Shown: positions 1-8,027, numbered from the stretch's first letter. The stretch: 64,000 bases of DNA from SZUA-309 sp965232595 (GCA_965232595.1 OZ246983.1:124001-188000), one strand, 5' to 3'. Notes: generated by a model from the sequence alone, not told the origin. Numbers and translations are program-made.

Positions 1-393
1 TTCTCACAGCGCGGGCTGATCGCCGAGCACGCGTCGAGCTGGCTGCTGCCGCGCCTGATCGGCAGCGGGAAAGCCCTGGACCTGCTCTGGAGCGCGCGCA
101 AGTTCCTGGCCGACGAAGCCTTTGATCTCGGCGTGGTGGAACGGCTGGTAGAGACCGGCGAGTCCGTGGATGCCGCGGCGGCCTATATCCGCGAGCTCGC
201 CGCGGTCGGCTCGCCAACCTCCTTCCGGGTGATCAAGGCGCAGGTCTACCGGCATCTGAACATGGTCCTGGCCGAAGCCATGAAGGAATCCAACGAGCTC
301 ATGGCCGAGTCCCTGGAACGGGAGGACTTCAAGGAAGGCGTCCGCTCCTTCATCGAGAAGCGGCCGCCGGCGTTCAAGCGCCTCGGGAGCTGA
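1..393 (+). CDS. Enoyl-CoA hydratase/isomerase, C-terminal part (cut by window edge)
   Basis: The reading frame is open from base 1, so the gene starts upstream of the window. The 130 visible residues open with FSQRGLIAEHASSWLLPRLIG, the segment crotonase-fold enzymes carry around the second half of the active site, and continue through the helical C-terminus that packs in the trimer. The family hydrates or isomerises enoyl-CoA thioesters in the cytoplasm. The oxyanion-hole and first catalytic Glu regions lie outside the window, so hydratase and isomerase cannot be told apart. The convergent neighbour ends 10 bp downstream. Confidence 0.85.
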   Translation, partial: FSQRGLIAEHASSWLLPRLIGSGKALDLLWSARKFLADEAFDLGVVERLVETGESVDAAAAYIRELAAVGSPTSFRVIKAQVYRHLNMVLAEAMKESNELMAESLEREDFKEGVRSFIEKRPPAFKRLGS

Positions 394-403
394 CCGGCCC
401 CAG

Positions 404-1291
404 CTACGGCGCGGCCAGGTAACCGCTGGCCGCCAGCCAGTCGCCGAACCGGTCGATCCAGCTGTCGGACGGCAGGTTCTGGGCTCGCATGCCGAAGCCA
501 TGCCCACCCGCGGCATAAAGATGCAGCTCCGCGGGCTTGCCTGCTGCCACCCAGCGCTCGTAGATGCGAATGCTGTCCGGGGCCAGACCCAGCTGATCGT
601 CCGTGGCTGCCAGCAGAAACATGGGCGGCGCGTCCTCCGGCACCTCGCCGTCCGCCAGCGCCCGGGTGCTGGCGTAGATCGGCGCCAGGAAGGCGGGCCG
701 GCTCGAGGCGTCGTAGCGGGTGCCTACGATCATGGCAACGGTGCCGCCGGCCGAAAAACCCATGAAACCGATCCGCTCCGCGTCGATGCCGAACTCGTCT
801 GCCCGGGCGCGAACCAGCTGCATGGCCGCCAGCCCATCCGCGCCCGCCAGCGGCGCCACCGCCGCCATGTCCTGCTGAGCCTCCTCGGGCCGCTTCTTCA
901 TCAGCTCGGCAACCACGTCGTCGCCACCGGGCACCAGCCGGTAACGGAGCACGAAGGCTGCGACCCCACGGGCATTCAGCCAGCGCGCCACATCGTTGCC
1001 TTCACTGTCGATGGAAAGGGCATGGAATCCGCCGCCCGGGGCGATCACTACCGCAGCACCGCTACCGTTGTCGGGAAGGAACACCTCCAGCGAGGGCTGG
1101 CTGACGTTGGTCACCACGCGGGTCTGGAAGATGTCCGAGTGGTAGGTCATCTCCTGGTGCGTCCAGTCCTCGGTGCCCGGCGCCGCACCGGGGTAGAGCG
1201 GGATCCGCTCGCCGGCTTCAGACATCAGCGCCACCAGCCAGAGAAACAGCGCTGCTGTCAGCCGTCCCGTCGCTGGATGCCACATGCTCAC
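404..1291 (-). CDS. Exported alpha/beta-hydrolase, acetyl-esterase-like
   Basis: This 295-residue protein has a hydrophobic N-terminus (about residues 10-25, ending near SEAGE) that looks like a Sec signal peptide, so it probably acts in the periplasm. It has the alpha/beta-hydrolase set: an oxyanion loop APGGGFH near residue 85, the nucleophile elbow GFSAGG with Ser180, an acid at Asp231 or Asp232 (AATDDQ), and His264 in GGHGFG. This arrangement is common in acetyl-xylan-esterase-like and endo-xylanase-annotated small esterases. The substrate is unknown; the gene stands next to lipid-metabolism genes and shows no polysaccharide-degradation neighbours. Confidence 0.8.
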   Translation of the reverse strand: MSMWHPATGRLTAALFLWLVALMSEAGERIPLYPGAAPGTEDWTHQEMTYHSDIFQTRVVTNVSQPSLEVFLPDNGSGAAVVIAPGGGFHALSIDSEGNDVARWLNARGVAAFVLRYRLVPGGDDVVAELMKKRPEEAQQDMAAVAPLAGADGLAAMQLVRARADEFGIDAERIGFMGFSAGGTVAMIVGTRYDASSRPAFLAPIYASTRALADGEVPEDAPPMFLLAATDDQLGLAPDSIRIYERWVAAGKPAELHLYAAGGHGFGMRAQNLPSDSWIDRFGDWLAASGYLAAP

Positions 1292-1324
1292 CTCCCCTGC
1301 TCCCCACCAGGCTCGACCAGCGCC

Positions 1325-2101
1325 TCAGTAGGGCGCTGTGCCTCCGTCCACGTTGAGCAACGCGCCGGTGATGCCTCCGCCCGCGTCAGAGGCGAGCAGC
1401 ACCGCCATGGCCGCTACTTCTTCCACGGTGTTCGGCCGTTTGATCGCCGATTCCTGGGCAAACATGTCGACCATCTCATCGAAGGTCATGCCCATGGCTT
1501 CCGCGGTCGACGGCCCGTTGTCGCGGACGATGTCAGTGATGATCAGGCCCGGGCAGATGGCGTTGACGGTGACGCCGGAGGCACCCACCTCCTGGGCCAG
1601 CGACTTGGTCATGCCGTTCACCGCGTGCTTGGCCGCAGTGTAGGAGGTCAGAACCGGCTTGCCGACCTTTCCTTCCACCGATGAGATGTTGATGATCCTG
1701 CCCCAGCCTCGCTCGAGCATGTTCGGCAGCGCACGTTTGCTGGCCCAGAACGTGGAGTAGACGTTCCACTTCATGGCTTCGTCGAAAGTCTCGTTGCTGA
1801 GCTCGAGCAGCGGTTTCAGATCACCGGCGCCGCCGGCGTTGTTGACCAGAATGTCGATGGGGCCAACTTCTGCCGTGGTCTGATCGATGAAGCCTTCCAC
1901 GTCCGCCTGAACCATGGCGTCGCCCTGGATGAAAACGGCTTTGTCACCCGCATCCAGGGCTTCCAGCGCCCGCTCACCCTTTTCCGCGTTTCTCGCCATC
2001 AGCGCAACGCTGGCGCCCTCCGCCAGATAAGCCCTGGCGATACCCAGGCCTATCCCGGCGGTACCGCCGGTGATCGCCGCCACTGTCTCCTGCAACTGCA
2101 T
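1325..2101 (-). CDS. Short-chain dehydrogenase/reductase (FabG-like)
   Basis: This is a classical SDR of 258 residues. The NAD(P) motif GGTAGIG is at residues 12-18, NNAG at about 87-90, and the catalytic Ser141-Tyr154-Lys158 set lies in ISSVEG and YTAAK. The C-terminus ends in VDGGTAPY, as in FabG and 3-hydroxybutyrate-dehydrogenase-like enzymes. It probably oxidises or reduces a hydroxyacyl or alcohol substrate in the cytoplasm. It lies on the same strand as the esterase (33 bp gap), so the two may be co-transcribed. The Ala-rich start after Gln gives no clear cofactor preference. Confidence 0.88.
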   Translation of the reverse strand: MQLQETVAAITGGTAGIGLGIARAYLAEGASVALMARNAEKGERALEALDAGDKAVFIQGDAMVQADVEGFIDQTTAEVGPIDILVNNAGGAGDLKPLLELSNETFDEAMKWNVYSTFWASKRALPNMLERGWGRIINISSVEGKVGKPVLTSYTAAKHAVNGMTKSLAQEVGASGVTVNAICPGLIITDIVRDNGPSTAEAMGMTFDEMVDMFAQESAIKRPNTVEEVAAMAVLLASDAGGGITGALLNVDGGTAPY

Positions 2102-2184
2102 CCGAACTCTCTCCTCTCCGGGAAAGGCGCAGTAAAGCTCAAGCGCCAGCTGCTTGCCAGCACCGGCAACCGCTGTCGCCGGAG

Positions 2185-3192
2185 TCAGGGGGCCCGCAGG
2201 CGCCCGAGCAGGGCTTTAAGCTCATCGGGTTCCAGCGTCGGATCGCCGAAGCCGGTGCGGCTGATGAGACCGGCGAAGCGCTCCCGCATGATCTCCACCA
2301 CCTGCTCCGGCGAGCCGACGATGGCGATGGTCTGCACCATCTCGTCGGTGATCAGCGCCGCCATCTCCTGGGTCCGGTGGGCCCGGTTCAGAGGAATCAG
2401 CTCGTCCTGCAGCGCGCCCCAGCCGTGCAGCTCCAGCACGGGACGATAGGCAACGGTGCAGCCGTAGAAGGCGATCCGGTCCCGTACCCTTGCAATGGCG
2501 TTCTCGAGGGACTCGTCGTCGCGACCCATGGCCAGCATGGGCGCGTAGTCGAGCTCGAAGCTCTCGAGCGCCCGCCCGCTCCGGGCCAGCCCCTCTTCAA
2601 CCGCAGGCAGGGTCACCTCGCGCATGTAACGCTCGCTGGAAAACGGGTGCATGATCATGCCGTCCGCTACCTCGGCGGCCACCTTGGTCATCAGCGGTCC
2701 GGTTGCCGACAGCATAATCCGCGGGCGGGTGCCATCCGTATCCTCCGGCTTGAAGGTGGCAGGCATGAGGTCGTGCCGGTAGTACTCGCCCTCGAACTCG
2801 AGCCGCGCGCCGTCGTACCAGCAATCGAAGATTGCGGTCATGGCTTCGATGAACTCGCGCATCTGCCGGGCTGCCTTGTGCCAGGGCATGCTGAACCGGC
2901 GCTCGATGTGCGGCCGCACCTGAGAGCCGAGGCCGAGCAGAAACCTGCCGCCGGAGAAGGCGTTCAGATCATGAGCCTGCACAGCCATGGACATGGGGTT
3001 ACGAGCGAAGGCAACGGCCACCGAGGTCACCAGCTCGATCTGCTGCGTGTGCTCCGCGGCAACCGCCAGCGGCATGAACGGGTCGTGATTCAGCTCGGCG
3101 AGCCGCAGGCCATCGTAGCCGAGCCCTTCCAGGCGGCTGGCGGCGGCGCCGATGTTCCCGAGGCTGGCATTGGCCGGCGCGTCGACTTTCAT
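2185..3192 (-). CDS. Luciferase-like (LLM class) oxidoreductase, probably F420-dependent
   Basis: This is a TIM-barrel flavin/F420 oxidoreductase of 335 residues. The frame is open a further 396 bases upstream, but homology begins at MKVDAPAN. The upstream part is Ser/Arg-rich, overlaps the divergent dehydrogenase promoter and gene, and is rejected as coding. Family signatures are the GYDGLRLAE segment, LVTSVAVAFARNP, the GGRFLLGLGSQ loop after the fourth strand, and the C-terminal VGSPEQV. The sequence resembles the mycobacterial F420 subfamily (TIGR03617-type). If that holds, the host must make coenzyme F420; an FMN-linked role is the alternative. It is divergent from the next acyl-CoA dehydrogenase. 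Confidence 0.82.
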   Translation of the reverse strand: MKVDAPANASLGNIGAAASRLEGLGYDGLRLAELNHDPFMPLAVAAEHTQQIELVTSVAVAFARNPMSMAVQAHDLNAFSGGRFLLGLGSQVRPHIERRFSMPWHKAARQMREFIEAMTAIFDCWYDGARLEFEGEYYRHDLMPATFKPEDTDGTRPRIMLSATGPLMTKVAAEVADGMIMHPFSSERYMREVTLPAVEEGLARSGRALESFELDYAPMLAMGRDDESLENAIARVRDRIAFYGCTVAYRPVLELHGWGALQDELIPLNRAHRTQEMAALITDEMVQTIAIVGSPEQVVEIMRERFAGLISRTGFGDPTLEPDELKALLGRLRAP

Positions 3193-3325
3193 CGCTGCCT
3201 GCTCCCGACTTCGCCACTCGTTTTGATTTCGAACACGCACCGCCCCTTTCGCCGCTCTGATACAGATCATAGTATGTCTGGTTTCCCCCGAGCGTGGGGG
3301 GTCTGCAACTGACGGAGGACGAGAC

Positions 3326-4573
3326 ATGTCGGATCTGGAAGCGGATCTTTTCAACCTGGCGATGTCGGAAGAGGCGCAGCCACTCATGGATGCGGTCCAG
3401 AACCACATCCAGCAGAACGTGGTGCCCATCACCGATGAGTTCCAGCGGCTGCACGAAGAGAAGGAGGAGCGCTGGTCCTGGCACCCACGGCAGCTCGAGC
3501 TGCTCGACGGCGCCAAGGAGAAGGCCAAGGCATCCGGCCTGTGGAACTTCTTCCTGCCCGACTCCGAGATTGGCGAAGGCCTGACCAACCTGGACTACGC
3601 CTATATTGCCGCAGAGCTCGGCAAGTACCCGCTGGCCTCGGAAACCCTGAACTGCTCGGCGCCGGACACCGGCAACATGGAGGTGCTGGAGCGGGTCGGC
3701 ACGCCGGAGCAGAAAGAACAGTGGCTGAAGCCGCTCCTGAACGGGGAGATCCGCTCAGCCTACGCCATGACCGAGCCGGGCTTGCCCTCGTCCGACGCCA
3801 AGAACATCAGCACCCAGGCGGTGCTGGAAGGCGACGAGTGGGTCATCAACGGCGAAAAGTACTACATCTCCGGCGCCGGGGATCCGCGCTGCAAGATCAT
3901 GATCACCATGGTGAAGACGTCCCCCGACGCGGCGCCATCGAAGCAGCAGTCGCAGATCCTGGTGCCCATGGATACGCCCGGGGTCGAGATCGTCGAGGGC
4001 ATGCAGGTGTTTGGCCAGGACCACGCCCCGCGCGGTCACATGCACCTGAAGTTCAACAACGTCCGGGTGCCGAAAGAAAACATCCTGCTCGGTGAGGGGC
4101 GCGGCTTCGAGATCTCCCAGGTCCGCCTCGGGCCCGGCCGGATCCACCACTGCATGCGTTCCATCGGCAAGGCCGAGAAGGCGCTGGAGCTGATGGTGAA
4201 GCGCGGCGCCACCCGCGAAGCCTTCGGCAAGCCCATCGTCAAGCTGGGCAAGAACCTGGAGGTGGTCTCCAGAGCGCGGATCGAGATCAACGCCATGCGC
4301 CTGGCCGTTCTGCAGGCAGCCAAGGCCATGGACGTGCTGGGCAACAAGGAAGCCCGCGTTTACGTCAGCGCCGTGAAGGCCATGGTGCCGGAGAAGGTCT
4401 GCCAGATCATCGACGACGCGATCCAGATCCACGGTGCCACCGGCATCTCGCACTGGACACCGCTCGCCGAGATGTACATGGACATGCGCCATCTGCGGTT
4501 TGCCGATGGCCCGGACGAGGTGCATCACATGGTGGTCGGCCGCAACGAGGTGCAGAAGTACGGCCTCTGGTAG
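3326..4573 (+). CDS. Acyl-CoA dehydrogenase, ACAD10/ACAD11 type
   Basis: This 415-residue FAD enzyme carries out the alpha,beta-dehydrogenation of acyl-CoA. Visible features are YAMTEPGLPSSDA (FAD/substrate loop), the RLGPGRIHHCMR segment typical of ACAD10/11-like proteins, and the C-terminal ADGPDEVH. In the last, Asp394 occupies the place of the Glu376 base of medium-chain enzymes, as expected in this subfamily. ATG 3326 follows an AGGAGG-like site (ggaggacgag). A strong intrinsic terminator sits 24 bp after the stop, so this is a monocistronic unit. ACAD11-like enzymes prefer long or 4-hydroxy acyl chains; the substrate here is inferred only by family. Confidence 0.9.
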   Translation: MSDLEADLFNLAMSEEAQPLMDAVQNHIQQNVVPITDEFQRLHEEKEERWSWHPRQLELLDGAKEKAKASGLWNFFLPDSEIGEGLTNLDYAYIAAELGKYPLASETLNCSAPDTGNMEVLERVGTPEQKEQWLKPLLNGEIRSAYAMTEPGLPSSDAKNISTQAVLEGDEWVINGEKYYISGAGDPRCKIMITMVKTSPDAAPSKQQSQILVPMDTPGVEIVEGMQVFGQDHAPRGHMHLKFNNVRVPKENILLGEGRGFEISQVRLGPGRIHHCMRSIGKAEKALELMVKRGATREAFGKPIVKLGKNLEVVSRARIEINAMRLAVLQAAKAMDVLGNKEARVYVSAVKAMVPEKVCQIIDDAIQIHGATGISHWTPLAEMYMDMRHLRFADGPDEVHHMVVGRNEVQKYGLW

Positions 4574-4597
4574 CGCCTGCACCTGAAGCCCTCGCAG

Positions 4598-4628
4598 AAA
4601 CGGCGCCTCCTGGCGCCGTTTTCTTTTT
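4598..4628 (+). terminator. Rho-independent terminator of the acyl-CoA dehydrogenase gene
   Basis: A perfect 10-bp stem (AAACGGCGCC / GGCGCCGTTT) with a TCCT loop is followed by a run of TCTTTTT. It ends the transcript that begins before 3326 and insulates the ArsR operon downstream. Confidence 0.9.
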
Positions 4629-4657
4629 CCATCCCAGCGTCGCCGTTTCTACTGTTC

Positions 4658-4723
4658 ATTTAGCAATCTTGCTAAATGATGTGCTCCGAGACTACAATGT
4701 CTTTAATTAGCGAATCTGCTAAT
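4658..4723 (+). promoter_or_regulatory. Promoter with two TTAGC-N6-GCTAA operators upstream of the ArsR operon
   Basis: Two imperfect palindromes share the form TTAGC-N6-GCTAA: 4660-4675 (spacer aatctt) and 4707-4722 (spacer gaatct). Their starts are 47 bp apart. Between them lies a sigma70-like promoter, TTGCTA (4669-4674), an 18-bp spacer, and TACAAT (4693-4698). The first operator covers the -35 box and the second begins about at +2. ArsR-family repressors commonly bind TAGCAA/TTGCTA-like inverted repeats, so autoregulation by the ArsR protein encoded in this operon is the natural reading. Binding itself is inferred. Confidence 0.75.
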
Positions 4724-4751
4724 AAAAACAGGATCATCCTGGGAGGGGAAC

Positions 4752-5069
4752 ATGCCGGAAACCGTCATCTGCCACTATCGCGTAAAGCCCGGTAACGAAG
4801 AGCAGTTCGAAGCGCTGCTCGAGGCGCACTGGCCGACGCTGCAACGCCTCGGCCTGGTCACCGACCAGCCGTCACAGCACTTCAAGGGCCAGGAGCAGGA
4901 CAACGGCCAGCCCATCTACTTCGAGATCTTCGACTGGCTGGACGGCGCCGTCGACCGGGCCCACGAGCATCCGGAGGTGATGGCGATCTGGGAACCCATG
5001 GACGCGCTGTGCGAAGCGCGAGGCAGCAAGCCGAACATGGAGTTTCCGCACGTCACCAGGATGGCATGA
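4752..5069 (+). CDS. Small predicted dimeric alpha/beta-barrel protein in ArsR operon
   Basis: This is a 105-residue soluble protein without a signal peptide, and I do not recognise its family with certainty. The opening (TVICHYRVKPGNEEQFEALL), the central YFEIFDWLDG strand and the C-terminal HVTRMA match the rhythm of a ferredoxin-like dimeric barrel as in antibiotic-biosynthesis-monooxygenase/EthD-like proteins. It is the first gene behind the double-operator promoter and has a GGGAGG ribosome site. Its stop overlaps the ArsR start (ATGGCATGA). Expression is therefore probably controlled by that regulator, and a role in handling the regulator's signal molecule is likely but unproven. Confidence 0.7.
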   Translation: MPETVICHYRVKPGNEEQFEALLEAHWPTLQRLGLVTDQPSQHFKGQEQDNGQPIYFEIFDWLDGAVDRAHEHPEVMAIWEPMDALCEARGSKPNMEFPHVTRMA

Positions 5070-5374
5070 GCAGCCCCGACGAGGCGCCCCCCCGCGGCAT
5101 CAGCGAGGTCGAGCAGGCGGACACGGTGTTCGCCGCCCTGGCCCACCCGACCCGGCGGCAGATCCTGCTGTCGGTGCACTATCGTGGCAGCGCGAGAGCC
5201 GGCGAGATCGCCCGTCGCTTCGACTGCAGCTGGCCGACCACCAGCCGCCACCTGGCGGCTCTGGTCTCGAGCGGCCTGCTCTCGGTGCAGACGGTCGGCC
5301 GGGAGCGGGTTTATCGGGCCAACTCCGAGATGCTGGTGGCGCTGTTCGAGCGCTGGCTGGGCTACCTGCGATGA
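5066..5374 (+). CDS. ArsR-family transcriptional repressor
   Basis: This is a 102-residue winged-helix protein. I take ATG 5066, in a 4-bp ATGA overlap with the previous stop, not the longer open frame from 5009. The ArsR fold is clear: LAHPTRRQILLSV (helices 1-2), AGEIARRFDCSWPTTSRHLAAL (helix-turn-helix) and GLLSVQTVGRERVYRAN (wing). No ArsR-type CxC or other metal-site cysteine cluster is present; the only Cys lies at the start of the recognition region. It therefore probably senses an organic ligand or acts as an SdpR-type autorepressor. It likely binds the two TTAGC-N6-GCTAA sites upstream. Confidence 0.9.
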   Translation: MSSPDEAPPRGISEVEQADTVFAALAHPTRRQILLSVHYRGSARAGEIARRFDCSWPTTSRHLAALVSSGLLSVQTVGRERVYRANSEMLVALFERWLGYLR

Positions 5375-5733
5375 GCCGCCGTCTGGCCTGCCCCGCCCTG
5401 CTCGCCCTGGCGGTCCTGAGCTTGGCAACCGGCTGCGATCGGCAGCCCGAACAGCGCGGGCTCTACTACTGGGGCGCCGAGGTCAACGTGGTCTGCCCCT
5501 GCGGCAGCCGGGACTGCTATTGGGTTCGAGGCGAGCCGCTGGTTCTCAGCCCGCTGCGGACCTACCTGCAGAAGCAGACCAGCGAGCCTTACCAGCCTGT
5601 CTACCTCACCTACCACGGCCACAGGGTCGACGAGCCGACCAGCGGCTTTGCGGCCAACTACGAGGGCTACCAGGCGATCACGGAAGTTCTGACGGTCTCC
5701 GTGACGCTCCCGGCCGATTGCCCCCGGCCTTGA
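5371..5733 (+). CDS. Small lipoprotein with CGSRDCYWV motif (NlpE-C-terminal-like)
   Basis: This is a 120-residue protein. It starts in an ATGA overlap with the ArsR stop and has a signal peptide ending in the lipobox LATGC, so it should be lipid-anchored with the mature chain in the periplasm. The mature part has an aromatic strand LYYWGAEVN followed by CPCGSRDCYWVRG. That Cys-Gly-Ser...Tyr-Trp-Val signature recalls the C-terminal OB-like domain of NlpE-type lipoproteins, but the match is by eye. The two Cys pairs may form disulfides. Coupling to a repressor suggests a detoxification or envelope role. The function is unknown. Confidence 0.7.
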   Translation: MSRRLACPALLALAVLSLATGCDRQPEQRGLYYWGAEVNVVCPCGSRDCYWVRGEPLVLSPLRTYLQKQTSEPYQPVYLTYHGHRVDEPTSGFAANYEGYQAITEVLTVSVTLPADCPRP

Positions 5734-5748
5734 GTTGGTCTGCCTAAC

Positions 5749-5777
5749 TTGTTCAGCCCGCCGCCGCGAGGTATAAC
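5749..5777 (+). promoter_or_regulatory. Sigma70-like promoter of the sensory cassette
   Basis: TTGTTC (5749-5754), a 17-bp spacer and TATAAC (5772-5777) lie 87 bp before the first solute-binding protein gene. The fit to the consensus is good at -10 and moderate at -35. Confidence 0.5.
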
Positions 5778-5864
5778 GGCGCCGAACCGGATGCAGCACG
5801 GCCAGCAAGAGCACCCAACGCTGCACCGGTCTCCGAACTAGAAACGCCTATACAAGGAATCGTC

Positions 5865-6692
5865 ATGCGCAACTTCTTCCGTGGGTTTACCCGCCGCGGT
5901 GCCCTCACCCTGCTGACCGGACTGCTGGTTGCCCTGCCTCTGGGCAGCGCCGCCGCAGCTGATTCTCCCGTACTCTCCCGTATCGCCGAGTCCGGCACCC
6001 TGAGAGTCGGGATGTCCGCAGGTCAGCCTCCGTTCAACTTCAATAGCCGGGAAGGCAAAACCATCGGCATGGACGTAGATCTGGCCGGTCTGCTCGCCGT
6101 CGCTCTGAATGTGGAGCTCGAGATCGTCGATATGCCTTTCGGTGAGCTGCTGCCTGCTCTGGAAGGCGGCAAGGTCGACCTGGTGATCTCCGGCATGACG
6201 GCAACGCTGCCGCGGAACATGCGCGCCGCTTTCGTCGCGCCGTACCACGTCACCGGCAAGTCCATTCTGGCCCGCACCGAGACCCTGGCTGCCCTTGGCA
6301 CCGAGGAGCTCGGCGAGACCGAGCTGAAGGTGGCCGCTCTGGCTGGCTCCACCAGCGAGGATTTCGTGAAGACGGTGGCACCGAACGCCAACCTGACCAC
6401 CACTGACGACTACAACGGCGCGATCGACCTGCTGCTCGCCAACAAGGTGGACATGTTCGTTGCCGACGCCAGCATCATCATGCTGTCCATGATGCGCTGG
6501 CCGGATGCGGGTCTGATTGCTGCAAACAAGCCGCTGACCATCGAGCCCATCGGCATCGCCGTACCGGCCAACGACCCGCTGCTCCTGAACCTGGTGCAGA
6601 ACTACATGCGGGCGATGGAAGCGAGCGGCGTGCTGCAGCAGCTCAACAAGAAGTGGTTCCAGGACGCCAGCTGGCTCATTCAGCTGCCCTGA
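5865..6692 (+). CDS. Periplasmic solute-binding protein, SBP_bac_3 family (orphan)
   Basis: This 275-residue protein has an N-terminal signal peptide (about residues 1-32, cleaved after AAA). The stretch FTRRGALTLL hints at Tat export, although Sec is also possible. The mature protein is a family-3 binding protein (amino-acid/opine type): GTLRVGMSAGQPPFNF, IGMDVDLAGLLA, GKVDLVISGMTAT and the C-terminal LNKKWFQD. Such proteins deliver polar amino acids or organic acids to ABC permeases, but none is encoded nearby. The next genes are membrane sensors, so it may present a ligand to them. It is the first gene of a putative four-gene unit. Confidence 0.88.
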   Translation: MRNFFRGFTRRGALTLLTGLLVALPLGSAAAADSPVLSRIAESGTLRVGMSAGQPPFNFNSREGKTIGMDVDLAGLLAVALNVELEIVDMPFGELLPALEGGKVDLVISGMTATLPRNMRAAFVAPYHVTGKSILARTETLAALGTEELGETELKVAALAGSTSEDFVKTVAPNANLTTTDDYNGAIDLLLANKVDMFVADASIIMLSMMRWPDAGLIAANKPLTIEPIGIAVPANDPLLLNLVQNYMRAMEASGVLQQLNKKWFQDASWLIQLP

Positions 6693-6740
6693 CCTGAGCC
6701 TTCACCCGGTGCCGCGCTTCAGCGGCCCGGGTGACTCCCA

Positions 6741-8027
6741 ATGCCCCGCAACTTCAACCTGCTGCTGGTTATCCTGGCCATCCTGGTCGCCATCGGCGGA
6801 TTGGGCTGGCTGCTCTTCGACCAGCGCCAGCAGGAAACCCTGGTGGTGGCCGCCGGCGCCCGTTCCAGCGAGGGGTTTCAGCTCGCTGAAGCCATCGCCA
6901 CGGTGGTCAACCGGCACTACCCGCACCTCACCCTGGAGGTGATCGAAACCGGTGGCTCTCTGGAGAACAGCCGGCTGCTGGATCAGGGCCATGCCGACCT
7001 GGCGCTGTTTCAGGCGGATGCCAGCACCAGCCAGCGCGGTCGCCTGCTGGCCATCCTCTACCCCGATGCCTACCAGCTGATCGTCCATCGCTCCGCAGGA
7101 ATCGACAATGTGGCGGATCTGCGCGGCAAGACCATCGCCCTGCCCACCCGCGGCTCTGCCCAGTTCACCTCATTCTGGTACCTGGCGGCGCACTACGGGC
7201 TGACCGATGCCGACCTGAACTGGCTGCCCATGTCCAACCGCTCGGCGGAGTGGGCGCTGATCAGCAACGCGGTGGACGCGGTGTTCCGGGTTCGGGCGCC
7301 CGGCGACATAACGGTCAAGCAGCTGGTGGAGCAGGCCGACATCACCCTGGTGCCCATCGAGCAGGCCCCCGCCCTGCATCTGCGCAAGTCTTCCATCAGC
7401 CCGGGCCGTATTCCTAAAGGCAGCTATCGGGGCAACCCGCCGCTGCCGGAGCGGGACCTGCCCACGGCCAGCGTCAATCGGCTGCTGGTCGCGGACGAGG
7501 CGCTATCCAGCGCCACCATCTATGCGATCAGCTCGGTGCTGTTCGAACGGCAGCGGGAGCTCGACGAGCTGTCGAGCCTCGCTTCCCTGATCAGCATGCC
7601 GGACACCACCGGCGGCATCACGCTGCCGCTGCACGATGGCGCCGCCCAGTACTTTGATCGCGAGCAGCCGAGCTTCTGGAGCGAGCAGGCGGACTTCCTG
7701 CGTACCATGTTGTCCCTGGCGGCGATCTTCGCCTCGATGTTCTTCGGCTTCAGAAACTGGTTCCAGGGGCGGCAGAAGGATCGAGCCGATCAGTACAACA
7801 AGGACCTGATGGAGATTTACGAGTCAGCCGAGCGCGGCGAGCATGATGCGGCCCACTATCGCGACGCGCTGGCCGACGTGCTGAAGCGGGTGGTCGAAGA
7901 CCTGGACAACGATCGGATTTCCAGCGATGGCTTCGATGAGTTTTCCTTCACCTGGCAGGCGGTGAGCCGGCTGCTGGAGTCCCGGGAAGCCGTCGAGCCC
8001 GGCAATCCCGCAGGCCAACCCACATGA
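6741..8027 (+). CDS. TAXI-type solute-binding protein fused to a transmembrane anchor and cytoplasmic helical tail
   Basis: This 428-residue protein has an uncleaved N-terminal membrane segment (residues 5-24) and a periplasmic TAXI/NMT1-like binding domain: VAAGARSSEGFQLAEAI, ETGGSLENSRLLDQGHADLALFQ, and DLRGKTIALP. A second membrane segment at about 321-341 follows, then about 85 charged, helical cytoplasmic residues. TAXI proteins normally serve TRAP transporters; here there is no TRAP permease. A binding domain tethered with an intracellular tail looks like a receptor rather than a shuttle. The stop overlaps the next start (ATGA). The ligand is unknown. Confidence 0.85.
   Translation: MPRNFNLLLVILAILVAIGGLGWLLFDQRQQETLVVAAGARSSEGFQLAEAIATVVNRHYPHLTLEVIETGGSLENSRLLDQGHADLALFQADASTSQRGRLLAILYPDAYQLIVHRSAGIDNVADLRGKTIALPTRGSAQFTSFWYLAAHYGLTDADLNWLPMSNRSAEWALISNAVDAVFRVRAPGDITVKQLVEQADITLVPIEQAPALHLRKSSISPGRIPKGSYRGNPPLPERDLPTASVNRLLVADEALSSATIYAISSVLFERQRELDELSSLASLISMPDTTGGITLPLHDGAAQYFDREQPSFWSEQADFLRTMLSLAAIFASMFFGFRNWFQGRQKDRADQYNKDLMEIYESAERGEHDAAHYRDALADVLKRVVEDLDNDRISSDGFDEFSFTWQAVSRLLESREAVEPGNPAGQPT

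Noticed and set aside
4..516. Minus-strand open frame of 170 codons opposite the enoyl-CoA hydratase
   Set aside because: It is antisense to a clear crotonase C-terminus and overlaps the next real gene. Such mirror frames are common in GC-rich DNA.
500..1684. Plus-strand 394-codon open frame
   Set aside because: It lies antisense to the esterase and SDR genes, is rich in Arg/His/Gly and has no homology-like motifs.
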